This document shows positions 13,001-22,990 of a stretch of DNA of 64,000 nucleotides, in pieces (position 1 is the first letter of the stretch; every line of letters begins with the position of its first letter). Location: the NCBI RefSeq assembly GCF_001949145.1, contig NW_019091516.1, positions 109,196-173,195 of the forward strand, in the 5' to 3' direction. Source of the DNA: Acanthaster planci (lineage: Eukaryota; Echinodermata; Asteroidea; Valvatida; Acanthasteridae). The position numbers and the translations under genes were made by a program. The notes under the pieces were generated by a model that was not told where the DNA came from, did no database searches, and worked only from the letters and a program-made list of their open reading frames with translations.

Positions 13001-14631
13001 AGCCATTTACATGTAGCATTAAGTTTCCTGTTGATTATGTCAGTGGTGTTATTCAGGACAGAAGACCTGGAATAATTAATGGATCCCAGAATTGATCGAG
13101 TCAGGCATTTACAGCTGTGGGCAGTTTACAAAAGAATGATTTTGAGATGTCTAAGAGTTGAAGAGATTTATACTGGTGTTTGTGTGGTTGTCAAATGCCA
13201 TTTTCTTTGGGACAAAAGTAATGTGATACTGAAGTGGTGCTAATCAAACTCAATCCCTTACTGCCTTGCTAGGTCTCCCGTTTGTGACAGCTCCCAATAA
13301 ATTTGAAGCCCTAGCCGCAAGGGACGCCCTCGTGGAGGTCCACGGTGCCCTCAACGTCGTGGCATGCAGCATCATGAAGATAGCCAATGACATCCGCTTC
13401 TTGGGATCGGGGCCGAGATGTGGGTTGGGAGAGCTGCAGTTGCCTGAGAATGAACCAGGGAGTAGCATCATGCCTGGTAGGTGCATAACCCCCCCCCCCC
13501 CGAGATTGGGGGAGTCAGGAAGCAAGTGAGAAATTCCAACAGGATGGTAAAAACATTTTTCTGACCCAGTCAGCAATATATTTTGCAGTACTTGGTTGTC
13601 GTCGGAATGAAGAAAAACTGTTGGTTGGTAGGGTTTCATTTCTGATTAAAATGTTTGCCTGCCCTTTTTCATGCTAAGTTAAAAACAGCCTCTCCATTTG
13701 CAGTAAACTTTTTGAAACATTTACCGCTTGGTGGTATCTGAACCCATGTTTTCATCGTGCCAAATGCCTTGGATTTGTTTACTATTATTGTAAGATTAAT
13801 GAAATGAATGGGGTTTGTAACTTTTGTGTTCGCCAAAACTGATAGTCCTGAATAACTGTTTGCCTGGATAACCTCTTGTTTTTTGCATGATACTTTGTAA
13901 ATAGGTGACTCTGTGGGTCTGTGCCCTATCCTTTTCTCCTATCTTCTGTGCAGGGAAAGTGAACCCAACCCAGTGCGAGGCAATCACAATGGTGGCTGCA
14001 CAGGTCATGGGGAACCAGACGGCCGTCACGGTGGGAGCTAGCAGCGGCCATTTTGAGCTGAATGTGTTCAAGCCCATGATTGTCTCCAATGTCCTGCGCT
14101 CTATTCGTCTGCTGGGAGATGGCTGCATTTCCTTCACGACGAAATGCGTGCTTGGCATCGTGCCCAACAGGGACACAATTGACAAGTATGTTAATTCTGG
14201 CATCATCTGCGTAATGTGTCTGTGCGCTAACCCAAACCCCCTTGAACGTGTGAACAGTCATATTACAAGTAGAGAAGTTAGAACTGTTGTGGTTAACAAG
14301 GCACACCTTGGGCACTTGTTCAACTCCATTTGGTCCAATTGCCCAATTTTTATTGTCTAGCTGTTTCTGACAAAAACTGGCCTTTTTCAATGTGTGTTTC
14401 AGAAATGACTAACACTAGATCTCTGTTTGAACTTTTAGGTATCTGAATGAATCTCTGATGTTGGTGACTGCCCTGAACCAGCACATTGGCTACGACAAGG
14501 CTGCCAAGATTGCAAAATATGCCCACGCCAACAGCACAACACTCAAAGAAGCAGCAATAACTCTTGGCTTTGTAACAGAGGATCAGTTCAACCAGTGGGT
14601 ACGACCAGAACTTATGCTGGGGCCCAAATGA
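7090..14631 (+). CDS. FH: Fumarate hydratase (class II fumarase), nine exons, 5' partial
   Basis: Catalyses reversible hydration of fumarate to L-malate in the TCA cycle (mitochondrial matrix, with a cytosolic pool in many animals). Exons: 7090-7218, 8165-8275, 9322-9498, 10415-10570, 11351-11462, 12717-12797, 13273-13476, 13954-14185, 14439-14631; all junctions are GT-AG, intron phases 0,0,0,0,1,1,1,2. They join to 1395 nt (464 residues plus TGA), matching the mature part of the animal enzyme from DTFGEL to the terminal LMLGPK. Visible motifs: [14 protein letters not shown] (exon 3), [11 protein letters not shown] and IGRTHTQ (exon 4), [10 protein letters not shown] (exons 5/6), and the fumarate-lyase signature [15 protein letters not shown], split by the intron after MPG. 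The exon with the initiator Met and transit peptide (about 44 residues in human) is not identified. There is no frameshift or internal stop, so the gene appears functional. Confidence 0.97.
7735..8019. repeat. Dispersed repeat A, copy 2 (fumarase intron)
   Basis: Direct-orientation copy of 4617-4906, inside the intron between the first two recognised fumarase exons. The two copies share almost every base except scattered substitutions and a short indel, so they diverged recently. They lie about 2.8 kb apart. Confidence 0.8.
8512..8692. repeat. Dispersed repeat B, copy 1 (fumarase intron)
   Basis: About 180 bp matching 45378-45554 in the same orientation. It contains a tandem pair of GTCAATCGGGGACC (near 8609 and 8627) and ends with AATGCAGAAACAAACTC. 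It lies in the fumarase intron 8276-9321. No coding capacity; a short non-autonomous element or SINE-like fragment. Confidence 0.8.
8866..8933. repeat. 34-bp tandem duplication
   Basis: Two adjacent 34-bp units starting CCCTTCAGTAACCTTT at 8866 and 8900 that differ at a single base. They lie in a fumarase intron and look like a recent local duplication. Confidence 0.9.
10920..10945. repeat. 26-bp perfect palindrome
   Basis: A perfect palindrome centred on AGCTAGCT-like sequence: the half-site TGGAAGCCACTAG is followed directly by its reverse complement. A shorter version, CCACTAGCTAGTGGCTT, lies about 52 bp upstream (near 10878). Each is followed by a TGGTGTGTT box, so the region is also a direct duplication. 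It is intronic in the fumarase gene. Confidence 0.85.
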
Positions 14632-15960
14632 TTTAACTCAAGTTTTATTTCCATACTGAATTAGTTTCTGGATCTCGACACAAAGCTTGTGAGAAAGAAA
14701 CCTTCCTTGAAAATGATTTTATGTTTGGGATGTTACAGAAACAAAGTGAAATTAGTTTACAAGGAGAATTGTAAATCTGGCATGAGTAGCAAAAGAGTCA
14801 TGACGAATGTGCATATCAATTTAGGAGGAAATGGTTTGAGAGATTTATGTCTGAATTATTCACTTTACTGTTCACGTCAGAAAAAATCTTGCAAAAGCGT
14901 GTTTTCTTGGACTTCAGCTAGCCTGTGAAAGTGATTTCATTAAAAGCTACATGTAGATCTATATCTGGTACAGACTTTGTACCGCCAAAGGGATGTTACT
15001 ACACAGGTCAGCATCTACACTGTCGTGAATGTCTGAAATCAAACATGGCCAGTTGCCAAGATCACCTCCTGCCTCAAAAATTATTGTCTGGTATCACTAT
15101 AAAGCAAAGTTTTACAGGGTACACAATTTATTTTGAATAACTGTCCAGTGCCACAAAAAAAGTAGATTGTTGACCTGAAATGAGACGGTGAGTGGCCTCA
15201 GTGATAATGGCAGAGCCTCCTGTTTATATGTATTCTGACTGGTTTATTCATATATGCGTGTAGAATGCTTGAAGGGCCTACACTGTATGTGGATGTGCAT
15301 GTTTAAATGAGGTTTTCTCTGCATTAAGGCCACAAGGACAAACAAGCCAGTTATGTGCACTAGATAATTGCTTAAGTTGTATCTGAGAAATACCGGGCAT
15401 TGTTGCAGGAAAGAAGGCTACGAGCCCCGAGCTGCAGTGGACCATGAGAGGGCGCAATTTTCCTAGCAACAGAGGCTCAGTTGATCGGAACTGCAGTACG
15501 CTGGTTGACGAACGATTATGGAATTCATGCGTTACGGTCACGTCGCTAGCAGCAAAACACTCCCACTAACCTGGTTCTGTTCAACCGATGACGTATTGCT
15601 TCTGCTCAAGGCACATTGTTTGCTGCCAAGACTAATACTTTGTGCTTAAGTTTGCTGTGTTGTATAATAGTCCAGTCCATCACGCACTTCGTAAGTCAGG
15701 TTATAAAAATGCACCATATCAAATGCATTCCTTTGCCACCATTCAGCTGTTGCTTGTGACTTGCCTTGTTAAAGGACTCGTGACTGGATTTGTGATAGGT
15801 TTGCGATGGACTGACTGCAACATGGATAGTTACCAAATGATCTTCACTAGTAGGAAGCAACCCATAACATTTAATTTGTGTCGCTGAAGTTGAGTTTTTG
15901 GGTTTTCAGGACTTTTCTTAAAGTTCATATGGATACATGTGATGTATTAACAAAAATAAA
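14632..15960 (+). terminator. Fumarase 3' UTR and candidate polyadenylation signal
   Basis: After the TGA at 14629-14631 no further conserved exon appears. The first AATAAA I find downstream on the + strand is at 15955-15960, followed by a GT-rich stretch (TGTGTTGACA). That would give a 3' UTR of about 1.3 kb. The assignment is an inference without transcript evidence. Confidence 0.35.
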
Positions 15961-18150
15961 TGTGTTGACACTGAAAATCTTGATCAGGTGCATGCCTACT
16001 GTGTGCATTTGTTCGTCTAAAGTTAAGTGAACTATAAAAAAAAATGTACAAATGATTTTTGAGGTGTATTAAAATTTTTTTAACGTAGTTAATGAGTACG
16101 GCAGATGAAGACCTTTGAGTTATTTCAACAGTGATTACATTTATTGACATTTCCTGACATTTTATTCACTTCTGAGAAAAGCTTATCTGAATATTTACTG
16201 AGTATATATCGTCGCAGAGCTGACACCGGCGAATCGACAGTTTTGACGATTTTAGATGTCAGTTTGGGGGACTTGAAAGGTTGCTTTTTCACTCCTTAGG
16301 GCCAAAATCCCATTAGAAAAAATAGGAGCCCCCCACCCCAACAAATTGTTCGAGGCAGAAGTGACGAATACACGATAAAAAAAAGTTACATTTAGCCCAT
16401 TATGTCTAGTGTTTAACGTCAATGTCCTGCTGCATAAGCGCGGTCTTTTGAAATGTAGTGTCTGTTTAACTAAGGAGTACTGCTGGCTTAATGTTAGGCC
16501 TACTGTGATAATGAAGCCTTTCATTGAATGTTGTCAGGCCTTGTTACAAGAAGTAACTAGGATTACTGAAAAGTAAAAGGAACTAGCTTGCTCACTATGA
16601 TAGGCCGTGGTGTCATTAATCGAGGCTCCGCCTTCATTTTAAAGACAAGCATGTCACGTAAACATAGCATGGATTAGGCCTGAACACGAGGTCAGTGGCG
16701 TAGACACAGGGGGGCACTGCCCCCCCTTCCCGTGCCTCCCCCAGATCCCCCCCACACACAAAAAAAGGGATGAATGGATATTGAACAAGGCTAACAAAAA
16801 CTTGCCCAAAAACCACACCACTGAAAGCTGGTGCTCCCCCTCCCCATGCTGTGAAAGTACGATTGATACAAGTTTGTTGTAATGGGAGATTGGGGCGCAC
16901 TTTACGCACGCAATTATTTTTTAGTGCAGAAGCCCTTTTGACTCCGAGAAACTGGGCACTTTTGCATTTAATTAACATGTGCCTTTAGACAACTTTGACC
17001 GTTTCAAAATTGACATATGGGAACCCAACAACGGATATCCAAGGACAGGACGGCGTTAGAAGTAACTGTTGAAGAGATAGACGGTAGGTAATAACGGACA
17101 CGGTCAAAGAGAATTTACAAATTTCAGAAAAATAACCGTTATCTTAAAATTTATCGCGGAAACATGCAGAATTTTCACTCTGTTTTAATCAAACTTATCC
17201 ACAGGCTATATATTATTGATTGCCTGGGCGAATATTGCCGATTGGGAACTCGCTGACAATGTAAAGTTCATATTTATGATACCGAGATAATAGAATTACC
17301 GCACATAGGAACAAGTATAACTGACTGGGTTTATACTCCTGTTTCTGTGATAATAACCCTGTATAAGTGCCCTTGACTTTAAAGCTAAAAATCTTGCTGG
17401 GGACACTCTTCGCTCCAAACAGCATCTGTGTTGTGATAAATTTTCTTAAAGTGATTAGCCAAAAATTGCGTTTTATAACTGCAGATGACGATTTGGTGTG
17501 CTAAGTTAATTTCAGTTCTGCAAATCAGAATAACTTTTTTAGGTTCGTCATAAATATTTAACTCTCTTGCACTTTTTTCCTTTTCCCGGGGGGGGTTATA
17601 ACTTGGAAGACAGATAATACTGTATTTTATAATGCATAGAATTAAAATTTATTTTTTCTTCTCTCTTCCTTTTTATTCAGAATTCGTCATCCTAAACCGG
17701 GCACTGGCGTATTGGTTTAATTGAGGACAACTCCATGAATGCTCTGGGGTGTTTATCGTCAGATGTGTTGACTTGCAATAGCATAGTCTGCATGTGGTGG
17801 AAACCACATAAAAAGTGGTGGCAAGGAAATGTTGTTAATTGTGAAGGTGCAAAGCTCAAAGAAAAAAACAGTTCCAAGAAGAAATTTTCCTGCCATGCTG
17901 AAATCCGGGCTGTGTGCATTAACTTTCTCTTAACTTACAAACACTTGGAAGAAACTTCCCCGTTTCCTCCATAATACAATGTTCTCGATTCCAGCTCCTA
18001 GCAGTGAGAATTATCAGTCAGAATTTTCTACTGAAGACGAGAAACAATAATTTTAGACCGTAGACCACGGTGACTCTCCACTCTGTCAGCTGGTTGAGAG
18101 TGAGCTAACCGTCAAAATCATCGCCCCGTTTTTAAATGCTATGAGAATAA
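15961..18150. other. Intergenic, mostly featureless
   Basis: No gene recognised. A sequence at 16693-16716 starting CAGTGGCGTAG followed by a G-run resembles the terminal sequence of hAT-type DNA transposon remnants common in invertebrates, but a matching second end was not found. C-rich and G-rich runs occur near 16720, 16740 and 17588. Confidence 0.45.
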
Positions 18151-19558
18151 CCGCTGATAGCAAATCACAATGAACCTTGCGATGGCCTTGTTCCAGAAAG
18201 TTCCTCAGAAACAAACAACATTCCCAAACCGGTGGCCTTTGAAGAGGCTGACGAAATGAGCGAATCACCTCTTATATGCGATCAGAAGATTATCAAGTTC
18301 AAGGTGAATGACGGAATGATGATCAGTGTAACGAAGAGCACGCTCCCCCCCCAATCATCAACAGCTCAACATGCCAAGAAACGTAGAAACTCGGGGTTGC
18401 CTCACTCAGCATTCAAGGAAGGAAATACCTGCTAGAAGGGGACTGCGACAAGCAGATCAGTGTGCCCAATACTAGCAAATTCAGCGCCAAGAAATTCAAA
18501 ATTCATATTTGATACAGGTTGGTTGTTGCATGAACAAATAGTGTGGCTATCAAAATATATTAGAGTCAAACAGCCAAAACTGTTAAAACAAAAGGAAATC
18601 CCCAAAACGAACCTTAGAATATTTCTTGCCTGATGAACAGGGTGGTCTTCAGCAAGTTTGTAGATTTATTTTCCTTAACACACTTAGTGTGAGCGAAAGG
18701 CAAGTTCGGACAGCACGTTTGGAGTGGTTGAATCTGAAAAATGTGGGGGTGTTTGCAGAGAGTCAAAGACCAAAAGAAGAGTACATGTATAAGGAAGAGT
18801 CACATCAATCGATTTCCAAGGACTGAGTCACACCATTGTCGTAAGAACAACGATCGGCAACATCCTGCTGAAACCCACCGGTCAAAAAATTACGTACGAA
18901 ATGAACCGTGAAGAAAATAACGAATTTCTCGTCGAAACCAACCTCAATGGGGTAGAAGACGTTTTTTTATTTGTCGATGGATATGCCGGCCAAAGCAAAA
19001 ACACAATTAAGTGTGATTTCTATGTTGCTGTGGTTTAGTTTAGGTACACAGTATCGTTGGACGTGCCCTTACTAAACGGGCATGTAATTTGTAGTACACC
19101 CCCTTCTCAACGAGAAACGGCCATCACTGAGATTGGCTAGGAAAAGCCTTATGATGTCATTAACGTTAAAAAAAAGATTAAGAGTACTCGCATCAGCTTG
19201 GAATCTTAGGGGTCCACCAGGCTGAAGATTGAGTGGAAGTAGATTGGACTATAAAATCAAACAAGTTCGGATAAACCGTGAGAAATGATCTACAAACGAT
19301 CATGATATTCGTAAAATGTCGCACTTAGAAAACGACTTTGCAGCATGATTGAAGTTAAGTCGAAGACGGTCTTCAGACCATAATTCATACTCCATTCCTC
19401 CATGCCCTCAGAGTGGACCAAAGAGCAGAATAACTAAGTATGAAGATCTCATGAGCCTTTGTAAAGACCACATTTCAATTAGTCCAAACAAGGAGGAGGG
19501 CCACTGGAACTTTTTTAGGCTTTGCCTCACTAATCATAGTATGATGGTAGGAATATGA
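18151..19558 (+). pseudogene. Degraded DDE-type transposase remnant
   Basis: Several disconnected + strand frames resemble, in order, an uncharacterised transposase-derived family seen in invertebrate genomes. 18151-18435 is an open stretch with an acidic, Ser-rich N-terminal-like segment. 18626-18826 has FLNTLSVSERQVRTA, resembling the DNA-binding region of such proteins. 18795-19037 is an approximately 80-codon frame ending in VFLFVDGYAGQSKNT, resembling the catalytic-Asp motif (S-D-G-C-x-G-Q-N-K-N) of that family. 19349-19558 has ITKYEDLMSLCKDHIS followed by HWNFF, like the family C-terminus. Stops and frameshifts separate the pieces, so this is a relic. No terminal repeats were located. 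The family assignment comes from memory of motif patterns only. Confidence 0.55.
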
Positions 19559-21342
19559 GTCTGCGCACAATTTGAGACAGAAGTACTCTTTGACCATGTT
19601 AATTTAGGATTTGTTTTTGTGAATTGTGGATGCAAGTACCGACGATTTTTTTAATCTTAGTTCTTTCAGTTGTACGTACCTCCGTACGTTCACTGATAGT
19701 ACATCATCATCAATGAGCATGAACGTAACAAAAATGAAGTTTTAAGATGTTATGCGCCTAATGAATTCAAACGTATAGGCTAGACTGACCGAATGTGCAT
19801 GTGAATTATCATTTTACAAGAATGAAGCATTTGGGGAACTAAAAAGAATGCCTTTGATGAATTGCTTCAATTAGTCGATAGTCAAATCTTGAAAATACAT
19901 CTTGAAAATAGTCGATAGTCGTTCTGTTTATTAACTTTCACAAACCATGGACACTGATTTAATCAAACGAGGTCTAAACATTTCATATTGTACATCAATT
20001 TCATTTCAACTGAACGCTATAAGATATTGTCAGCGTGTCAATTTTAAAGTCCGGATGTATTTTAAATGCAAAGGAAGCTTATAAGCACGGTTGAACAGCT
20101 TGCCATAAGCTTCCAGAAGTTCTAATATGAATGAATCTTCAAAAAAACGAGGTAATAGAGGTTTTTGCAAAACTAAATCAGTCATAGATTGCACAAGGAA
20201 AAAGCCATGAATGAGTACAGTGACCGGCGAATAATACACATTGGATTGATTAGCCTACAATATACTGAATGTGCAGTTATGCGTTGCGAACAGCACGCTC
20301 ACGACAACGAATTATCATCAGTTGGAGTTTTTCCAGTTTGATAAACTGAAGAATAACTTTGCGTCCAAATTACAACGTACTCCCCAATTTCCTCGTCATG
20401 AAAAGTAATTTCAAAGATAAAGCAGCGCTCATTTAAAAAAAAAACCTTATTCTGAAGGTTTGTTATGTGAACTGTACAATACTTACGCTCAGAAAACGCG
20501 CTTTTCTCAAAACTGAGTTTTTGCATATTCGCCTGTATGTCATCAGCTAGCTCTGCGACGATATGATAGGATAATATGATCGATCCCAGGAGGGGCCCTT
20601 CAACGAAAGTTTTACGCTCACAGCTTTTCGCCCTTAGAATTAAAAAAAAACCTGTACTCTAGGTGTCATCTTGTTTGACTGTTAATATTCCTTTTCATGG
20701 TAGATAAAACATTTAAAAGTATTTTGACCACCGAAGCCCCCCCCCCCCGATATTTGATTCTGGATAGTTCTAACGTCACTTCCCTTCACAGAGAAATGGT
20801 AGATGCCAGTTTGAGGTCATGAGACGTCCCGGATGTTGACCTCGGCATAGTGATTTTTGCGACGCAACAAAATCAAGTTACTGCATCAAAATGGTGGGTA
20901 AATCGATGTTTTGTACTTCTTTTTGATATGACGAGCACTGCAAGTATGTCTTGGACCATGAAATTAATGTGGCTTTGCATTTCATCGTACTGGTCTCATT
21001 AATAGGCTGGAAATTACAAATAAATTGAACACCTTCGCACGCAGCTAGCTGCGGAGTTGTGTGGGCAGGGCTAAGGCCAGGGCGCGCTCACTGAAGTCAC
21101 TGCATAATAACATGGAGGAAGGAACGTGCCTTCCTCCATGATAATAATGCTGACTTTGCTTCACCATTCACGGATGTCAGGCTAAGCGGCCTAAACCCGG
21201 ATAAATTTTCGTCACCATCAACCATCATGACAATACACGTACTTACCTGATAACAAATGGTATTATTCCCAGTAAAATTGCAGCAATAGGCCTACATTAC
21301 AAATTACAATATTTTTTCATCTTGAAACGTAGGCCCCCCTGC
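19559..21342. other. Intergenic, nothing gene-like
   Basis: AT-rich spacer without recognisable coding sequence. It contains the hairpin at 21111-21140, listed separately, and a C-run near 20738. Confidence 0.5.
21111..21140. repeat. 12-bp perfect stem, 6-nt loop hairpin
   Basis: CATGGAGGAAGG at 21111-21122 and CCTTCCTCCATG at 21129-21140 are exact reverse complements around AACGTG. The half-site CCTTCCTCCATG also occurs singly near 5228, hinting at a dispersed element end. Confidence 0.8.
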
Positions 21343-21975
21343 GGTGTCAGGTCAACTCGCCCCCTGACTTTCTCGCCCCTTACCGACTCATCCCTTTCCA
21401 ACTCATCCCCTCGTAAACTCGCCCCCTGACTGACTCGCCTCTTGACAACTCGCCTCCTGGCCAACTCGCCCCTGACTGACTCGCCCCCTGACCGACTCGT
21501 CCCCTAGGAACGTCAAGCAAATATGGCCGGCCCATGTATTNTGTGACTGTATCTTGTTGTAGTGACCAGATATCCAGTTAGTTAGTTATAGTGGTCTTTT
21601 GCTCATTCACTTGACTGGGACCTCACATATACTGCGAAAATTGATTAAGGTTCTTGGATATACGCTTTTTGTGTGATGTACATGTATAAAGTCATTATCC
21701 ACCAAGCTTTAAACAAACTCAACTTTGAGTGCCCGCTGCAAACCCCAGAACCTATTTTTAAGGGCAGCAATCACCGATTCCATCTCTGATTGATTGTATT
21801 TTTTATTAAATGGTGAATGGGTGAGTTGGCTAGGGGGGCGAGTCGGTCAGGAGGCAAGTCGGTCAGGGGGCGAGTTGGTAAGGGGCGAGTCGACTAGGGG
21901 GCGAGTCGGTCAGGCATGTCAGGGGGCGAGTTGGTAAGGGGCGAGCTGGTAAGGGGCGAGTTGACGTACAATCCC
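21343..21975. mobile_element. Foldback element with tandem-array inverted arms (TU-like)
   Basis: The left arm (about 21352-21505) is a string of diverged units of about 16 bp built on ACTCGCCCCCTGACC. The right arm (about 21821-21965) is a string of the reverse complement, GGTCAGGGGGCGAGT. The outermost left unit, GTCAACTCGCCCC, and the outermost right unit, GGGGCGAGTTGAC, are exact reverse complements. The 315-bp centre is unrelated AT-rich DNA without coding capacity and contains a single N at 21541. Inverted repeats made of short tandem units are the hallmark of foldback elements such as sea urchin TU and Drosophila FB. Confidence 0.75.
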
Positions 21976-22255
21976 CCATACGTGTAGTTTAAACTAAAGT
22001 TTATTAAACTGTCATTTCCATTAAACTTATATAAAATCTATCATAAATACATCTTGCCTAGGCGCTAGACCTACATTGGGTACATGATGTGGCAGAATGT
22101 GCTTTTTTGGTCTGTTTTGCACTCCATTGCTTTTAGTTTTAGGGGCGTACATCTGGAATGTCAAACAGTTTACTCATTTAACGTTGAAGTAGCAAACGGT
22201 TACTTGTTCAAAAATGAATGTCCAACAAGTAACGAGGAACTAATTTCAGATCAGT

Positions 22256-22990
22256 TAGACCTAGTCTGAGTAACATGAGTAACTTGTACTCTATAAATGG
22301 CCTTTTTTCACATTTTTGAACATGGTCGGGTGATAGTAGAGTCCAAGTACCTGCCATATACTTTTGCTTCTGTTAATTCATCTCACTCAAATTAGCTTGA
22401 ACCTGGAATTGAAATCCTCCAAATTCACCTCCAAAATGACCCTTAACCATGTTAACTGTCTAATGCACCCGGCTTAGGATTAAGTGAGAATCAGAGATTC
22501 CAATAATAAATGATAGTAAGGATATCTCACGCCGGACATTCCAGCACTCTAGAACCAGTCGTCAGCGTGCATGTGCTGACATGGCATGCTTTTTGTGAAT
22601 GGTCTACTAGGTCGGTGTGCCATGACGTCACTCCAGGACATTAACATGTACATGTAGTTTAAAATGTTATTTGAACAAGGTGAGCTTGACAACAAGAGCG
22701 TTTCCGATTTGAAGGTGAAATTTCTCTTTTCTTCCCGAATGTAAGTAAACGTTACCATCATTGTTGGAATCTCTGATTTTCACTTAATCCTACGGTGGGT
22801 GCATTAGACAGTTTAAGGACAATTTTGGAGGTAAATTCAGAGAATTTTGATTCGGGATACGAACTAAATTTGAAATAAATTAATGAAATGGGAAGCCTGT
22901 GGAAGGTACTTGGACTCTACTACCGCCCAACCACGTCCAAATGTTTAAAAAGGTGATTTGTAGAGTCCAAGTTACTCGGACTAACCTAGG
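22256..22990. mobile_element. Foldback element with about 240-bp inverted arms
   Basis: The left arm, about 22256-22508, is an imperfect reverse complement of the right arm, about 22757-22990. Matching blocks include GACCTAGTCTGAGTAAC with GTTACTCGGACTAACC (outer ends), GTAGAGTCCAAGTACC with GGTACTTGGACTCTAC (middle), and CAGAGATTCCAA with TTGGAATCTCTG (inner ends). The central 250 bp is unique and encodes no recognised protein. The arms have diverged visibly, so this copy is older than the elements at 41278 and 49663. Confidence 0.75.

Noticed and set aside
13796-14390. Antisense frames of 136 and 154 codons
   Set aside because: Shadows of the fumarase exon 13954-14185.
16693-16716. Possible hAT transposon terminus (CAGTGGCGTAG plus G-run)
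   Set aside because: Only one end was found, so no element could be delimited.
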